The position numbers were made by a program, and so were the translations under genes. Below, piece after piece: positions 8,296 to 15,966 of a stretch of 16,135 nucleotides of DNA (position 1 is the first letter of the stretch; each line of letters starts with the position of its first letter). Origin of the DNA: Peptostreptococcus sp. (GTDB taxonomy: Bacteria > Bacillota > Clostridia > Peptostreptococcales > Peptostreptococcaceae); assembly GCA_020025095.1 (NCBI GenBank), contig JAHHSS010000028.1, forward strand, positions 1-16,135, given 5' to 3'. The notes under the pieces are model-generated. The model did not search any database. It was not told the origin of the DNA and saw nothing but the letters and a program-made list of their open reading frames with translations.

Positions 8296-9504
8296 ATGAC
8301 TAAGAAAATAGTAGTTTTAGGAGCAGGATATGCAGGAATAAGAGTAGCAACACAATTAAAACACAAAAATGGAGATTTTGAAATAATATTGGTTGATCAA
8401 AATACTTATCATACTGAAAAAACTTGTCTACATGAAGTAGCCGCTGGTCAGCAAGCTCCAGAAAACATTATTTACTCAATAGAAGATTGTTCAAATTGTA
8501 AAAAATCTAAATTTATACAGGATAAAGTAGTAAAAATAGATAAAGATAATAATAACGTAATTCTTGAAAATCACGGAAAAATAGATTATGATTACTTGGT
8601 AATAGGGCTTGGATTTAAATCTGAAACATTTGGAATTAAAGGTGTAGAAGAAAATGCTTTTTCTATGGTAAACCTTGATCAAGCAGTAGCAATCAACAAG
8701 CATATAAACAGTCAAATAAGAGCTTACCTAGATGGAGATAGAGATAAGAAAAAGCTTAAAATAATAGTTTGTGGAGCAGGATTTACAGGGGTAGAGCTTT
8801 TGGGTGCTTTAGCAGAGCAGATGCCTAAATATGCAGAAAAACATGGTTTCTCTGAAGATAGCTATGAGCTTGTATGTGTTGAATCTGCCACAAGACTTTT
8901 ACCTATGTTTTCTGAAAATCTTGCAAATTATGCAATAGATTATTTAAAAGATTTAGGAGTAAAGTTTATTACCGGAGCCAAGGTAAATGAAATAAAACCA
9001 GGTATCGTTGAATACGATAAAGATGGAGAAATACATGAAATAGAAGGTGGTACAATTATTTGGACTACTGGAGTTAGTGGTGTAGATCTTGTTTCTGAAT
9101 CAGGATTTGAAGCAAAAAGAGGAAGAGTCATAGTAAAAGACGATCTTACAGTCGAAGGTTATGACAATGTATTTATGCTAGGTGATGTATCTGCAGTAAT
9201 AGATCCAGAATCAAATAGACCATATCCTACAACTGCTCAGATAGCTTTAGCAATGGCATCTTCATGTGTGGATAACATTCTAAAGAAGTTAGAAGGCAAA
9301 GAAACAGAAAAGTTTGTGTATGTATCTAAGGGGACTGTATGCTCATTAGGAAATACAAATGCTGTTGCAGTAGTAGGAGGAAAAGAACTTAAAGGTTATC
9401 CAGCATCTGCACTTAAAAAGATAATAGCTACAAGATCAATACATATGGGTTCAGGAAAAATAGGATTAACTTTGAAAAAAGGAAGATTTGATTTATATAG
9501 ATAA
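8296..9504 (+). CDS. ndh: Type II NADH:quinone oxidoreductase (NDH-2)
   Basis: Single-chain, non-proton-pumping flavoenzyme at the inner face of the membrane that passes electrons from NADH to quinone. The 402-residue protein has an N-terminal FAD Rossmann motif GAGYAG (9-14), a second dinucleotide motif GAGFTG (160-165) for NADH, and the C-terminal FAD motif LGDVSA (Asp297). The TAQIALAMA segment (around Gln315) sits where NDH-2 enzymes have the quinone-site AQxAxQ motif, but the last Gln is Ala319. A CSNC pair (Cys65, Cys68) is also present. ATG 8296 is preferred; a GTG at 8287 lies only 1 base after AGGAGA (8280-8285), too close to be used, although the ATG spacing of 10 is slightly long. 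It lies 48 bases after menA with no terminator between, so it probably ends the respiratory operon. Confidence 0.9.
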   Translation: MTKKIVVLGAGYAGIRVATQLKHKNGDFEIILVDQNTYHTEKTCLHEVAAGQQAPENIIYSIEDCSNCKKSKFIQDKVVKIDKDNNNVILENHGKIDYDYLVIGLGFKSETFGIKGVEENAFSMVNLDQAVAINKHINSQIRAYLDGDRDKKKLKIIVCGAGFTGVELLGALAEQMPKYAEKHGFSEDSYELVCVESATRLLPMFSENLANYAIDYLKDLGVKFITGAKVNEIKPGIVEYDKDGEIHEIEGGTIIWTTGVSGVDLVSESGFEAKRGRVIVKDDLTVEGYDNVFMLGDVSAVIDPESNRPYPTTAQIALAMASSCVDNILKKLEGKETEKFVYVSKGTVCSLGNTNAVAVVGGKELKGYPASALKKIIATRSIHMGSGKIGLTLKKGRFDLYR

Positions 9505-9566
9505 TAAAAAAATAAGGAATACATCTTTACATAAAGATTTTAATTTGATAAAATAATCTGAACTAG

Positions 9567-9606
9567 ATGCTGATATTCAATATATTTTGTATATCAGCAT
9601 TTTTTA
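9567..9606 (+). terminator. Intrinsic terminator after ndh
   Basis: ATGCTGATAT (9567-9576) pairs perfectly with ATATCAGCAT (9591-9600), with a 14-base AT-rich loop, followed by a T-run (9600-9605). It is placed 62 bases after the ndh stop and closes the respiratory locus. A weaker six-pair hairpin ATCTTT/AAAGAT (9523-9538) lies between it and ndh. Confidence 0.85.
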
Positions 9607-9619
9607 TATATAAAATTTT

Positions 9620-9650
9620 TTGGTGTAGATAAGACTATATATGATATAAT
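9620..9650 (+). promoter_or_regulatory. Promoter for spoVB (extended -10)
   Basis: TGATATAAT (9642-9650) is a perfect extended -10 element. The -35 region is poor (TTGGTG at 9620-9625, 19-base spacing), which the extended -10 may offset. Transcription would start near 9657, about 36 bases before the spoVB start codon. Confidence 0.7.
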
Positions 9651-9692
9651 ATTTATTGTGTATTTGAAGAGAAAATTTAATAGGAGGAAAAG

Positions 9693-11309
9693 ATGGAAGT
9701 TAGCAGTAAAAAAAATTCCTTTTTGATGGGTACTCTTATATTGGGTGCTGCAGGGGTTATTATAAAGATACTTGGTGCTATATTTAGAATACCTTTAGGG
9801 TATTTTATAGGTGCAGAGGGGATGGGGTATTACCAAACTGCATATCCTGTTTATGCCTTATTCTTAACTCTAGCAACAGCAGGCCTTCCTACTGCAATAG
9901 CAAAGCTTGTATCTGAACAGGCAGCTCTTGGCAATCATAAAGGAGCAAATGAGATTTTTAGAATTACTCACTTGATGCTTTTTATAACAGGCTTTGTAAT
10001 GTTTTTAGTTCTATTCTTTGGAGCTAATTATATAGTAACTGACATACAGCATAATCCAAATGCAGTATCAGCTATGAGGGCAATAGCGCCAGCATTATTG
10101 ATAGTACCATCAATGTCAGCATATAGAGGGTATTATCAAGGTTACCAGCAGATGACTAGAATAGCAGCTTCTCAGGTAATAGAGCAGGTATTTAGAGTAT
10201 TTTTAGGATTAGCACTTGCATATTTATTTATGGCACAATTCGGGCCTAAAATAGGTGCTGCAGGTGGTATATCTGGTGCTACAATAGGTGCCTTTGCATC
10301 ATTTTTATTTCTTGTAGCTGTTTATTTAAAGGACAGTAAAAAGAGAAAAGAAATGACAGAAAATAGTGTAGGTTATGTAAAGCAAAAGAAATCAACTATA
10401 GTCATGAAAATTATTAAGGTAGTAATACCTATAAGTGTTGGAGCTTGTGTAATGCCACTTGTAAACGTTGTTGATACTGTAATAGTAATATCAAGACTAG
10501 AAGTAGCAGGTTATACAAATATGGCAGCAAATGCTATGTTAGGCCAACTTACAGGAATGTCTATGCCGATAATAGTAATGCCTATGGTATTTACAACAGC
10601 AATAGGTATGAGTCTTGTTCCAGCAATATCTACTTCTTTTACATTGAAGAAGTTTGATGAAGCTAGACATAATGCAAAACTTGCATTTAAAATAACATTA
10701 TTACTAGTATTACCATGTGCGTTTGGATTAGCAGCACTTTCTGAACCAATAATGGGATTATTGTTCCCAAAACAACCTTCAGAAGTAATCGGTTTGATGC
10801 TATTTACACTTGCACCGGGATGTGTATTCTTAGGTCTTTTATATACATTCAATGGCATACTTCAGGGAATTGGAAAGCCTTGGATACCAGTATTTGCACT
10901 TTTAGGAGGTATAGTTGGAAAGGTAATAATAAGTTACACATTAACAGCAATGCCTGCCTTTAATATATTAGGTTCAGCTCTTGGTACAGTAGTTTCTTAT
11001 ATGATTGCAGCAATTGTTGAATATATATATATAAAAAGGGCTTTAAATATAAAATTTGATATAATGCAATATTTTATAAAACCTCTTGTAACGGTAATGG
11101 TTATGTTTATAGGTGCTAGATATTCTTATATGGGATTAAGCATTCTTTTAGGAAGTAAGCTATCTTCAATTATTGCAATAGCAATCGGTGGCGCTATATA
11201 TGTAATAGTGCTTCTAGGAATAGGTGGAATTACGGAAGAAGAAATACTTGCAATGCCAAAGGGTAAAACATTGCTATTGAAGCTAAAAAAGCTTAAATTA
11301 GTAAGATAA
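9693..11309 (+). CDS. spoVB: SpoVB-type MOP-superfamily polysaccharide/lipid flippase
   Basis: Polytopic membrane protein of the MATE-like MOP flippase superfamily (SpoVB/YtgP/MurJ relatives), expected to move undecaprenyl-linked cell-envelope precursors across the membrane. The 538-residue length fits the family's usual 14 helices, and hydrophobic segments run through the whole chain. The N-terminal GxxxKxxGxxxRIPLG pattern and TAGLPTAIAKLVSE are hallmarks of this family. AGGAGG (9682-9687) precedes the ATG by 5 bases. In B. subtilis SpoVB acts in spore cortex synthesis, but paralogues work in vegetative wall synthesis, so the name does not prove sporulation. In clostridia spoVB is normally followed directly by yabN; here a restriction-modification gene on the opposite strand intervenes. 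Base use resembles the neighbours. Confidence 0.88.
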   Translation: MEVSSKKNSFLMGTLILGAAGVIIKILGAIFRIPLGYFIGAEGMGYYQTAYPVYALFLTLATAGLPTAIAKLVSEQAALGNHKGANEIFRITHLMLFITGFVMFLVLFFGANYIVTDIQHNPNAVSAMRAIAPALLIVPSMSAYRGYYQGYQQMTRIAASQVIEQVFRVFLGLALAYLFMAQFGPKIGAAGGISGATIGAFASFLFLVAVYLKDSKKRKEMTENSVGYVKQKKSTIVMKIIKVVIPISVGACVMPLVNVVDTVIVISRLEVAGYTNMAANAMLGQLTGMSMPIIVMPMVFTTAIGMSLVPAISTSFTLKKFDEARHNAKLAFKITLLLVLPCAFGLAALSEPIMGLLFPKQPSEVIGLMLFTLAPGCVFLGLLYTFNGILQGIGKPWIPVFALLGGIVGKVIISYTLTAMPAFNILGSALGTVVSYMIAAIVEYIYIKRALNIKFDIMQYFIKPLVTVMVMFIGARYSYMGLSILLGSKLSSIIAIAIGGAIYVIVLLGIGGITEEEILAMPKGKTLLLKLKKLKLVR

Positions 11310-11330
11310 TAGAAGAAGATATTTTAAATC

Positions 11331-11342
11331 TAAATAGATAGA
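11331..11342 (+). repeat. 12-bp direct repeat, left copy (pair with 14451-14462)
   Basis: TAAATAGATAGA occurs here, just after the spoVB stop, and again at 14451-14462 before yabN. The two copies bracket the type IIG restriction-modification gene with its promoter and terminator. The sequence is AT-rich and simple, so chance is possible. Confidence 0.4.
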
Positions 11343-11414
11343 ATATAAAATGCTCTATATCTAACAGAATACTGTTTATTAAAAATAGGTAGATAAAATT
11401 TGAGTATACTATTT

Positions 11415-11460
11415 AAAACGGCTAAACAAAAGTTTTTAAACTATTTGTTTAGCCGTTTTT
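11415..11460. terminator. Bidirectional terminator between convergent spoVB and the type IIG gene
   Basis: AAAACGGCTAAACAAA (11415-11430) pairs perfectly with TTTGTTTAGCCGTTTT (11444-11459), a 16-bp stem whose loop can pair further (AGTTT/AAACT). A-rich and T-rich ends flank it on both sides, so it can stop transcription from either direction. Confidence 0.88.
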
Positions 11461-11508
11461 AATAGCAAAAATATTATTATTTAATGATATAGAAATGATA
11501 TTAAAAAA

Positions 11509-14280
11509 TTATTTCAAAATATTTAAATATAAATCTATTAAATGTTCTAGACATTCAGATTCTTTCATTCCTCTCCATTCTAATCCATATGCTTCAATAA
11601 CTGCCTTATCGTTATTTTGATGAGCTGTCCTCAGCTCACTCGGCATCATGACTTCATCATATAAATCGGCGAGGCTATTTTCTGCATACTTTGCTCGAGC
11701 GTCTAGTATTGCTTGAGCAGTTGCTTCTATTTTAGCCTTTTGCTTATCAGTAGGTTTTGGCCAAGGAAAATTATTATATACAATGGTATTATTATATCTA
11801 TATCCATTTCCAAGCCTGCCGCAAAAAGCACGCATCCAAGCCATATGTACATTAGAAGTAAGTACACCTAAATGATATAAAGACGATGTATTTATAAAAT
11901 ATATCATATCGCCTGGAATCATACCATTTTCTACAAAGCCGATGGGCACATATTTTCTAGCTGAAGATGAAACTTTTGGAAATCCTATGTAAGTTGCATC
12001 TACAAATTTTTTGCAGGGCCTAAATTTAGTAGGAATATCTTTTAGCTTGTAGGCATCCCCAGTAGGCTTTTGTTTCTCTCTCCACTCCTTGCATTTTTTA
12101 ACCCTGTCCTTAATAAATGGATGACTTTTAATATCTTTTGGACTTGCATTTTCAAGCCACAAACAGTATCTATTTTTCCCCTTGATAAAGTCCTCTCCCA
12201 TAGAAAAAGGTCTAATCCAAGCTGATATACTAGGATCTTTTTTGATTATATCCCAATATTCATCTTCAGATAAAAGCAGATAACCGTTATCAGTAGGTTG
12301 GAATCCCTTACTCATTTCAGGTACAGGGCATAGTGGTTTATTTCTTTTTTCTATAAATATATCATTGCCTTCCATTAGATATCCGTTGATAGAGTCCGTA
12401 AGTATATAATCAAATTCGTTGTTAAAGAGTTTCTTTTTATTTTTATTAATATGGCTAAAAGCTATAATAACAACAAAAACATTAGCCTTTGATGTAGCTT
12501 GACTATTCCAAGGAAAAGATTTATAGGCGAATTCTATTTCAAATCCCATTTTTCTAAGTTCTTTCCAAAGAGGTGATACCTGTTGACCTTGTGAAATTGA
12601 GTTTGTAGATACAAAGGCAACTTTAATATTATTATTTTTTATATAGTCGGCAGATTTTTTATACCAACAAGTTACATAGTCAAGTATTCCGCAACCCTTA
12701 CCCCAAATAAGCTCTCTTTCTTTTTTTTGAGCATTATTTAGGCTATATGCACCAATAAAAGGTGGATTACCTATTATATAGCTGATTTCTTCTGGACTGA
12801 CAAGATTTCTCCAATCATAGCTAAGAGCATTTTCACATATAATATTGGAATTTGATTTTAAAGGTAAAAAATCTAAGTCAAAATGAAGTATTCTTTTAGT
12901 TTCTGTCATCATTTGACTTTCGGCAATCCAAAGAGCAGTCATAGCTACTGTTACAGCAAAATCGTTAATCTCTATACCGTAAAATTGATTGATGGATACC
13001 TTTATAGGATTAATATCATTTTCTTGTGCCATTCTTAGCTGTCCAACATTAAATTGATTATTAATATCGGCTATTATCTTATTTTCTAGCTTTCTTAAAG
13101 CTATATAGCTTTCTGTTAAAAAATTTCCACTCCCACAGGCTGGATCCAGCAGTGTGATTTTAGACAGCTTTTCTTGTAGCTCATTTAACTTTTTAAATCT
13201 ATCTTTTTCTTTTTTTAATGAGGAAATAGATCTATACTCACTCTTTAAATCATCTAAGAAAAGAGGATCTATTAGTTTATGTATATTTTCTATACTTGTA
13301 TAGTGCATGCCACCATGTCGACGTGTTTCTGGATTTAAGGTAGATTCAAAAACAGCACCGAAAATAGTAGGGCTTATTTGAGACCAATCAAATCCTCTAC
13401 TTGCTTTGTTTAGTATTAAATCTTTGATTTCGTCACTAAAATTAGGAATTTCAATATTATCTTCAGCAAATAAACCTCCATTTACATAAGGGAAAGCTGT
13501 CAATGAGGCTTTTAAGTAAGGATCACGTTCATCCTCTTTTTGATTAAGAACTTGAAAAAGTTTTATTAAGGCATCTCTCATATCTTCAGTTTCATATTTT
13601 GAGAGATAATTATAAAATTGATTTTTTTCTGGGAAAATATCTGCATCTTCAGCATATAAGCAAAATACTAATCTTACACAAAGAATATTTAAACTATGCA
13701 AAGTGTTTGGATTATTAGAGTTCTTATATTCTTTCAAGAATGCATTATACAGCTCTCCTACAATATTACCAGCTTCTACAGATATTTGTTTCTCTTTTTC
13801 TATGAAAGGGTTATTTTCCTTTATTAGAAAATTCATTCTGTAGTAATCTTTCTCTAACTCTTTTAGATATATTATCTCAGGTTCACCTTTTGGATTTTCC
13901 ATATCATATATATAAAATTCATTAAAATTACAGGTTATAACATATTTGGGGTGTTCAGAAACTGGAAGTTCAGTAATATATCTTTTTGCCTGTTGGAAAG
14001 GAGTTAATAAAGAACCGTCGGACTGCTTAATAGCCTTATTTAAGTCTTTTGTTTTACTTTTTTGCTCAATTATAACTTTAGCTTCTGGTATGCGTGCATC
14101 TATAAAGCTAGTGTTATCTAGTTTCACTTTTTGTTCAAAAAATATATATTTTTCGGCTTCTTTAACTCCGTAAACATCTCTTAGGAGAGATAACCAAAAG
14201 CTTTGTGTATCGCTTTTCTCATCTCCGCGATTTGCCCAGTATTTAGAAAAATCTCGGGCAGACTTCTTTTTATCTATCAT
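11509..14280 (-). CDS. Type IIG restriction-modification enzyme, MmeI-like (fused endonuclease and DNA methyltransferase)
   Basis: A 923-residue single-chain enzyme predicted to both cleave DNA and methylate adenine in its target site. The N-terminal part carries a PD-(D/E)xK-type nuclease motif, Asp61-x10-Glu72-Gln-Lys74, close to the D-x9-ExK centre of MmeI. A helical spacer follows. The methyltransferase core has the SAM-binding motif DPACGSGNF (379-387) and the catalytic motif NPPF (505-508), as in N6-adenine enzymes. The C-terminal third, including a RYNNTIVYNNFPWP segment, matches the specificity domain and end of the MmeI group. Length is normal (MmeI is about 919). AGGAGG (plus-strand cctcct 14287-14292) lies 6 bases before the ATG. 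No separate specificity or restriction gene is nearby, as expected for this type. It interrupts the spoVB-yabN order on the opposite strand, suggesting acquisition. The recognition sequence cannot be predicted by eye. The reading frame is intact. Confidence 0.9.
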   Translation of the reverse strand: MIDKKKSARDFSKYWANRGDEKSDTQSFWLSLLRDVYGVKEAEKYIFFEQKVKLDNTSFIDARIPEAKVIIEQKSKTKDLNKAIKQSDGSLLTPFQQAKRYITELPVSEHPKYVITCNFNEFYIYDMENPKGEPEIIYLKELEKDYYRMNFLIKENNPFIEKEKQISVEAGNIVGELYNAFLKEYKNSNNPNTLHSLNILCVRLVFCLYAEDADIFPEKNQFYNYLSKYETEDMRDALIKLFQVLNQKEDERDPYLKASLTAFPYVNGGLFAEDNIEIPNFSDEIKDLILNKASRGFDWSQISPTIFGAVFESTLNPETRRHGGMHYTSIENIHKLIDPLFLDDLKSEYRSISSLKKEKDRFKKLNELQEKLSKITLLDPACGSGNFLTESYIALRKLENKIIADINNQFNVGQLRMAQENDINPIKVSINQFYGIEINDFAVTVAMTALWIAESQMMTETKRILHFDLDFLPLKSNSNIICENALSYDWRNLVSPEEISYIIGNPPFIGAYSLNNAQKKERELIWGKGCGILDYVTCWYKKSADYIKNNNIKVAFVSTNSISQGQQVSPLWKELRKMGFEIEFAYKSFPWNSQATSKANVFVVIIAFSHINKNKKKLFNNEFDYILTDSINGYLMEGNDIFIEKRNKPLCPVPEMSKGFQPTDNGYLLLSEDEYWDIIKKDPSISAWIRPFSMGEDFIKGKNRYCLWLENASPKDIKSHPFIKDRVKKCKEWREKQKPTGDAYKLKDIPTKFRPCKKFVDATYIGFPKVSSSARKYVPIGFVENGMIPGDMIYFINTSSLYHLGVLTSNVHMAWMRAFCGRLGNGYRYNNTIVYNNFPWPKPTDKQKAKIEATAQAILDARAKYAENSLADLYDEVMMPSELRTAHQNNDKAVIEAYGLEWRGMKESECLEHLIDLYLNILK

Positions 14281-14307
14281 TTTATGCCTCCTTTTAAGTA
14301 TATTTAA

Positions 14308-14336
14308 ATAATATCACGAGAGTACCTTAGATACAA
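14308..14336 (-). promoter_or_regulatory. Promoter for the type IIG gene
   Basis: On the minus strand: TTGTAT (14331-14336), 17 bases, then TATTAT (14308-14313) preceded by TGA, an extended -10. Transcription would start near 14301, giving a leader of about 20 bases that carries the AGGAGG site. The promoter is separate from the one for the divergent yabN. Confidence 0.75.
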
Positions 14337-14400
14337 GTAATATGAATATTTAATAAAAGTGGGGATAAGACTTTTAATTTATTTTTTTTTTATATTGTTG

Positions 14401-14406
14401 TATAAT
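14401..14406 (+). promoter_or_regulatory. Possible -10 element for yabN
   Basis: TATAAT at 14401-14406 is a perfect -10 box. The -35 position (14378-14383, TTTATT) is poor, and the spacer is largely a run of ten T (14382-14391). Transcription would start near 14413, leaving a leader of about 130 bases. A 12-bp palindrome TTTCATATGAAA (14410-14421) covers the start point and may be chance. Confidence 0.45.
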
Positions 14407-14450
14407 TAATTTCATATGAAAGCTTGTAAAGTTAAATATTAATATTGCAG

Positions 14451-14462
14451 TAAATAGATAGA
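14451..14462 (+). repeat. 12-bp direct repeat, right copy (pair with 11331-11342)
   Basis: Second exact copy of TAAATAGATAGA, between the type IIG promoter and yabN. Matching does not extend beyond the 12 bases on either side. Confidence 0.4.
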
Positions 14463-14543
14463 TTTTTTATGAATATTTATCTTAATAGAAGTATAGTGAA
14501 ATATAAAGAACAATATAATTGAAATTGTAGAAAGGAAGATTAA

Positions 14544-15491
14544 ATGATAACGATAGTAGGACTAGGAGCAGGTGATATCACTCAGATAAGTTTTAGTGCA
14601 GTGGAAAAGTTAAAATCTAAATTACCTATTTATATGAGAACTTCAAAACATCCTGTAATAGAAAAGTTAAATGTAGAATTTGAAAGTTTTGACTCATATT
14701 ATGAAAAATATGAGAAGTTTGAAGATGTATATTATAAAATAGCAAAAAAAATAGTAGATATGGGAGAAAAGCAGGATATTATTTACGCTGTGCCAGGGCA
14801 TCCTAGAGTTGCAGAAAGTACAGTAGCAATAATAGAGGATATGGCAAAGGAAAAGGGCGTAGAGTTAGAAGTTATAGCGTCTATGAGCTTTATAGATGCT
14901 ATGTACAATTATCTTGCTTTTGATCCTTCTGAGGGATTTAGGCTATTAGATGCATTTAGGATAAGGAAAAGAGATTTAGATTGTGATTCAAACATAATAA
15001 TAACTCAAGTATATGATAGGTTTATTGCCTCAAATACAAAGATTAAGCTAATGGAATATTATGATGATGAACAAGAAATATATATAGTTAGATCTGCGGG
15101 GATAAAGGACTTAGAGTATAAGAAAAAAATAGAGTTATGGGATTTGGATAGAGCAGAGAATGAGTTTGATCATTTAACAAGTCTGTTTATACCAAAGTCT
15201 GGAAAGAAAAAATTTAATTCCATAATAGATCTTGAAGAAAAAGTTTTCAATGAAAATATAGATGAGATAAAAAGTTATGAAGAACTTGTAAATAAAATGG
15301 AAGAGATAGTTTTGAAATTAAAATCGAGCATTAAAGAAGATGATATAGAAACAATGATAGAAATGCTTGGAGAACTTGTCTTGCAAATACTTGAATGTTC
15401 TAAGTGTGGTTTCGAAGAAGGATATTTTGATTTTGATGAGATATGCGATCTTGTTTTTGAAAGTAAAAGCTGTAAAAATATGGAGCTATAA
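14544..15491 (+). CDS. yabN: YabN-like protein: tetrapyrrole-methylase-like domain with a shortened, degenerate MazG tail
   Basis: YabN proteins join an N-terminal SAM-dependent tetrapyrrole (corrin/porphyrin) methylase-like domain to C-terminal MazG NTP pyrophosphohydrolase domains; the cellular role of the first domain is unsettled. Here residues 1-210 are well kept: GLGAGD (6-11), VPGHP (83-87) and the SEGF/LDAF region, ending at FDHLTSLFIPK. The remainder is short and altered. The CPWDxxQTH segment is missing, the acidic motif EExxE reads EEIVL (253-257) and ExxD reads MLGE (274-277), though LVLQI and EEGYFDFDEI still show MazG descent. Total length is 315 against about 480-490 for B. subtilis YabN. 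The stop is followed by non-coding sequence with no frameshifted continuation. AAAGGAAG precedes the ATG. MazG catalysis is probably lost (inference); the methylase-like part may still work. Confidence 0.82.
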   Translation: MITIVGLGAGDITQISFSAVEKLKSKLPIYMRTSKHPVIEKLNVEFESFDSYYEKYEKFEDVYYKIAKKIVDMGEKQDIIYAVPGHPRVAESTVAIIEDMAKEKGVELEVIASMSFIDAMYNYLAFDPSEGFRLLDAFRIRKRDLDCDSNIIITQVYDRFIASNTKIKLMEYYDDEQEIYIVRSAGIKDLEYKKKIELWDLDRAENEFDHLTSLFIPKSGKKKFNSIIDLEEKVFNENIDEIKSYEELVNKMEEIVLKLKSSIKEDDIETMIEMLGELVLQILECSKCGFEEGYFDFDEICDLVFESKSCKNMEL

Positions 15492-15512
15492 TAAATAAAT
15501 TGATAAAAAACA

Positions 15513-15541
15513 TTGAAATATAGCCAAAACTTATGTATAAT
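15513..15541 (+). promoter_or_regulatory. Sigma-A type promoter for HU
   Basis: TTGAAA (15513-15518), a 17-base spacer and TATAAT (15536-15541) give near-consensus elements. Transcription would start near 15548, about 67 bases before the GTG start. This lets HU be expressed independently of yabN. Confidence 0.82.
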
Positions 15542-15614
15542 AAACTTGTCAACTAGAAAGATAAATAAGATATTTAAGTTGTAAATTAGAAAATTATTAC
15601 AGGAGGTAGTTATT

Positions 15615-15896
15615 GTGAATAAGGCAGAATTAGTTGCAAAGATGGCAGAAAAGAGTAACTTAACAAAGAAGGAAAGTGAAGTTGCTTTAAATGCATTTAT
15701 GAAGGTAGTTGAAGAAACTTTAGTTTCAGGAGATAAGGTTCAGTTAGTAGGATTTGGAACTTTTGAAACAAGAGAAAGAGCAGCTAGATCAGGAAGAAAC
15801 CCAAGAAAGCCAGAAGAAGTAATACAGATACCAGCATCAAAGGCTCCAGTATTCAAGGCAGGTAAGGGTCTTAAGGAATTAGTAAACGGAAAGTAA
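15615..15896 (+). CDS. hup: HU family histone-like DNA-binding protein
   Basis: Small basic nucleoid protein that binds and bends DNA as a dimer, with roles in chromosome compaction, replication and repair. The 93-residue sequence is typical throughout: N-terminal helices (MNKAELVAKMAE), the GFGTF turn (46-50), and the beta-arm with RNP (61-63), whose proline intercalates into the minor groove. It ends in the conserved KAPVFKAGKGLKELVN pattern. A GTG start at 15615 is used, 8 bases after AGGAGG (15601-15606). It has its own strong promoter and terminator. The yabN-HU adjacency is usual for clostridia, where an S4-domain RNA-binding gene often comes next; none is seen in the 239 bases that remain. 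Confidence 0.97.
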   Translation: MNKAELVAKMAEKSNLTKKESEVALNAFMKVVEETLVSGDKVQLVGFGTFETRERAARSGRNPRKPEEVIQIPASKAPVFKAGKGLKELVNGK

Positions 15897-15921
15897 TTCT
15901 AAATAAAATATAAAGACAGAT

Positions 15922-15952
15922 AAAATGACATCAGCATTGGTGTCATTTTTTA
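15922..15952 (+). terminator. Intrinsic terminator after HU
   Basis: AAAATGACATCA (15922-15933) pairs with TGGTGTCATTTT (15938-15949) through a GCAT loop, with one T-G wobble, followed by more T residues. It lies 25 bases after the HU stop. Confidence 0.88.
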
Positions 15953-15966
15953 TTTTGTTTTTAAAT

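Noticed and set aside
9523..9538. ATCTTT/AAAGAT hairpin after ndh as the main terminator
   Set aside because: Only six weak pairs; the perfect 10-bp stem with T-run at 9567-9606 is far better.
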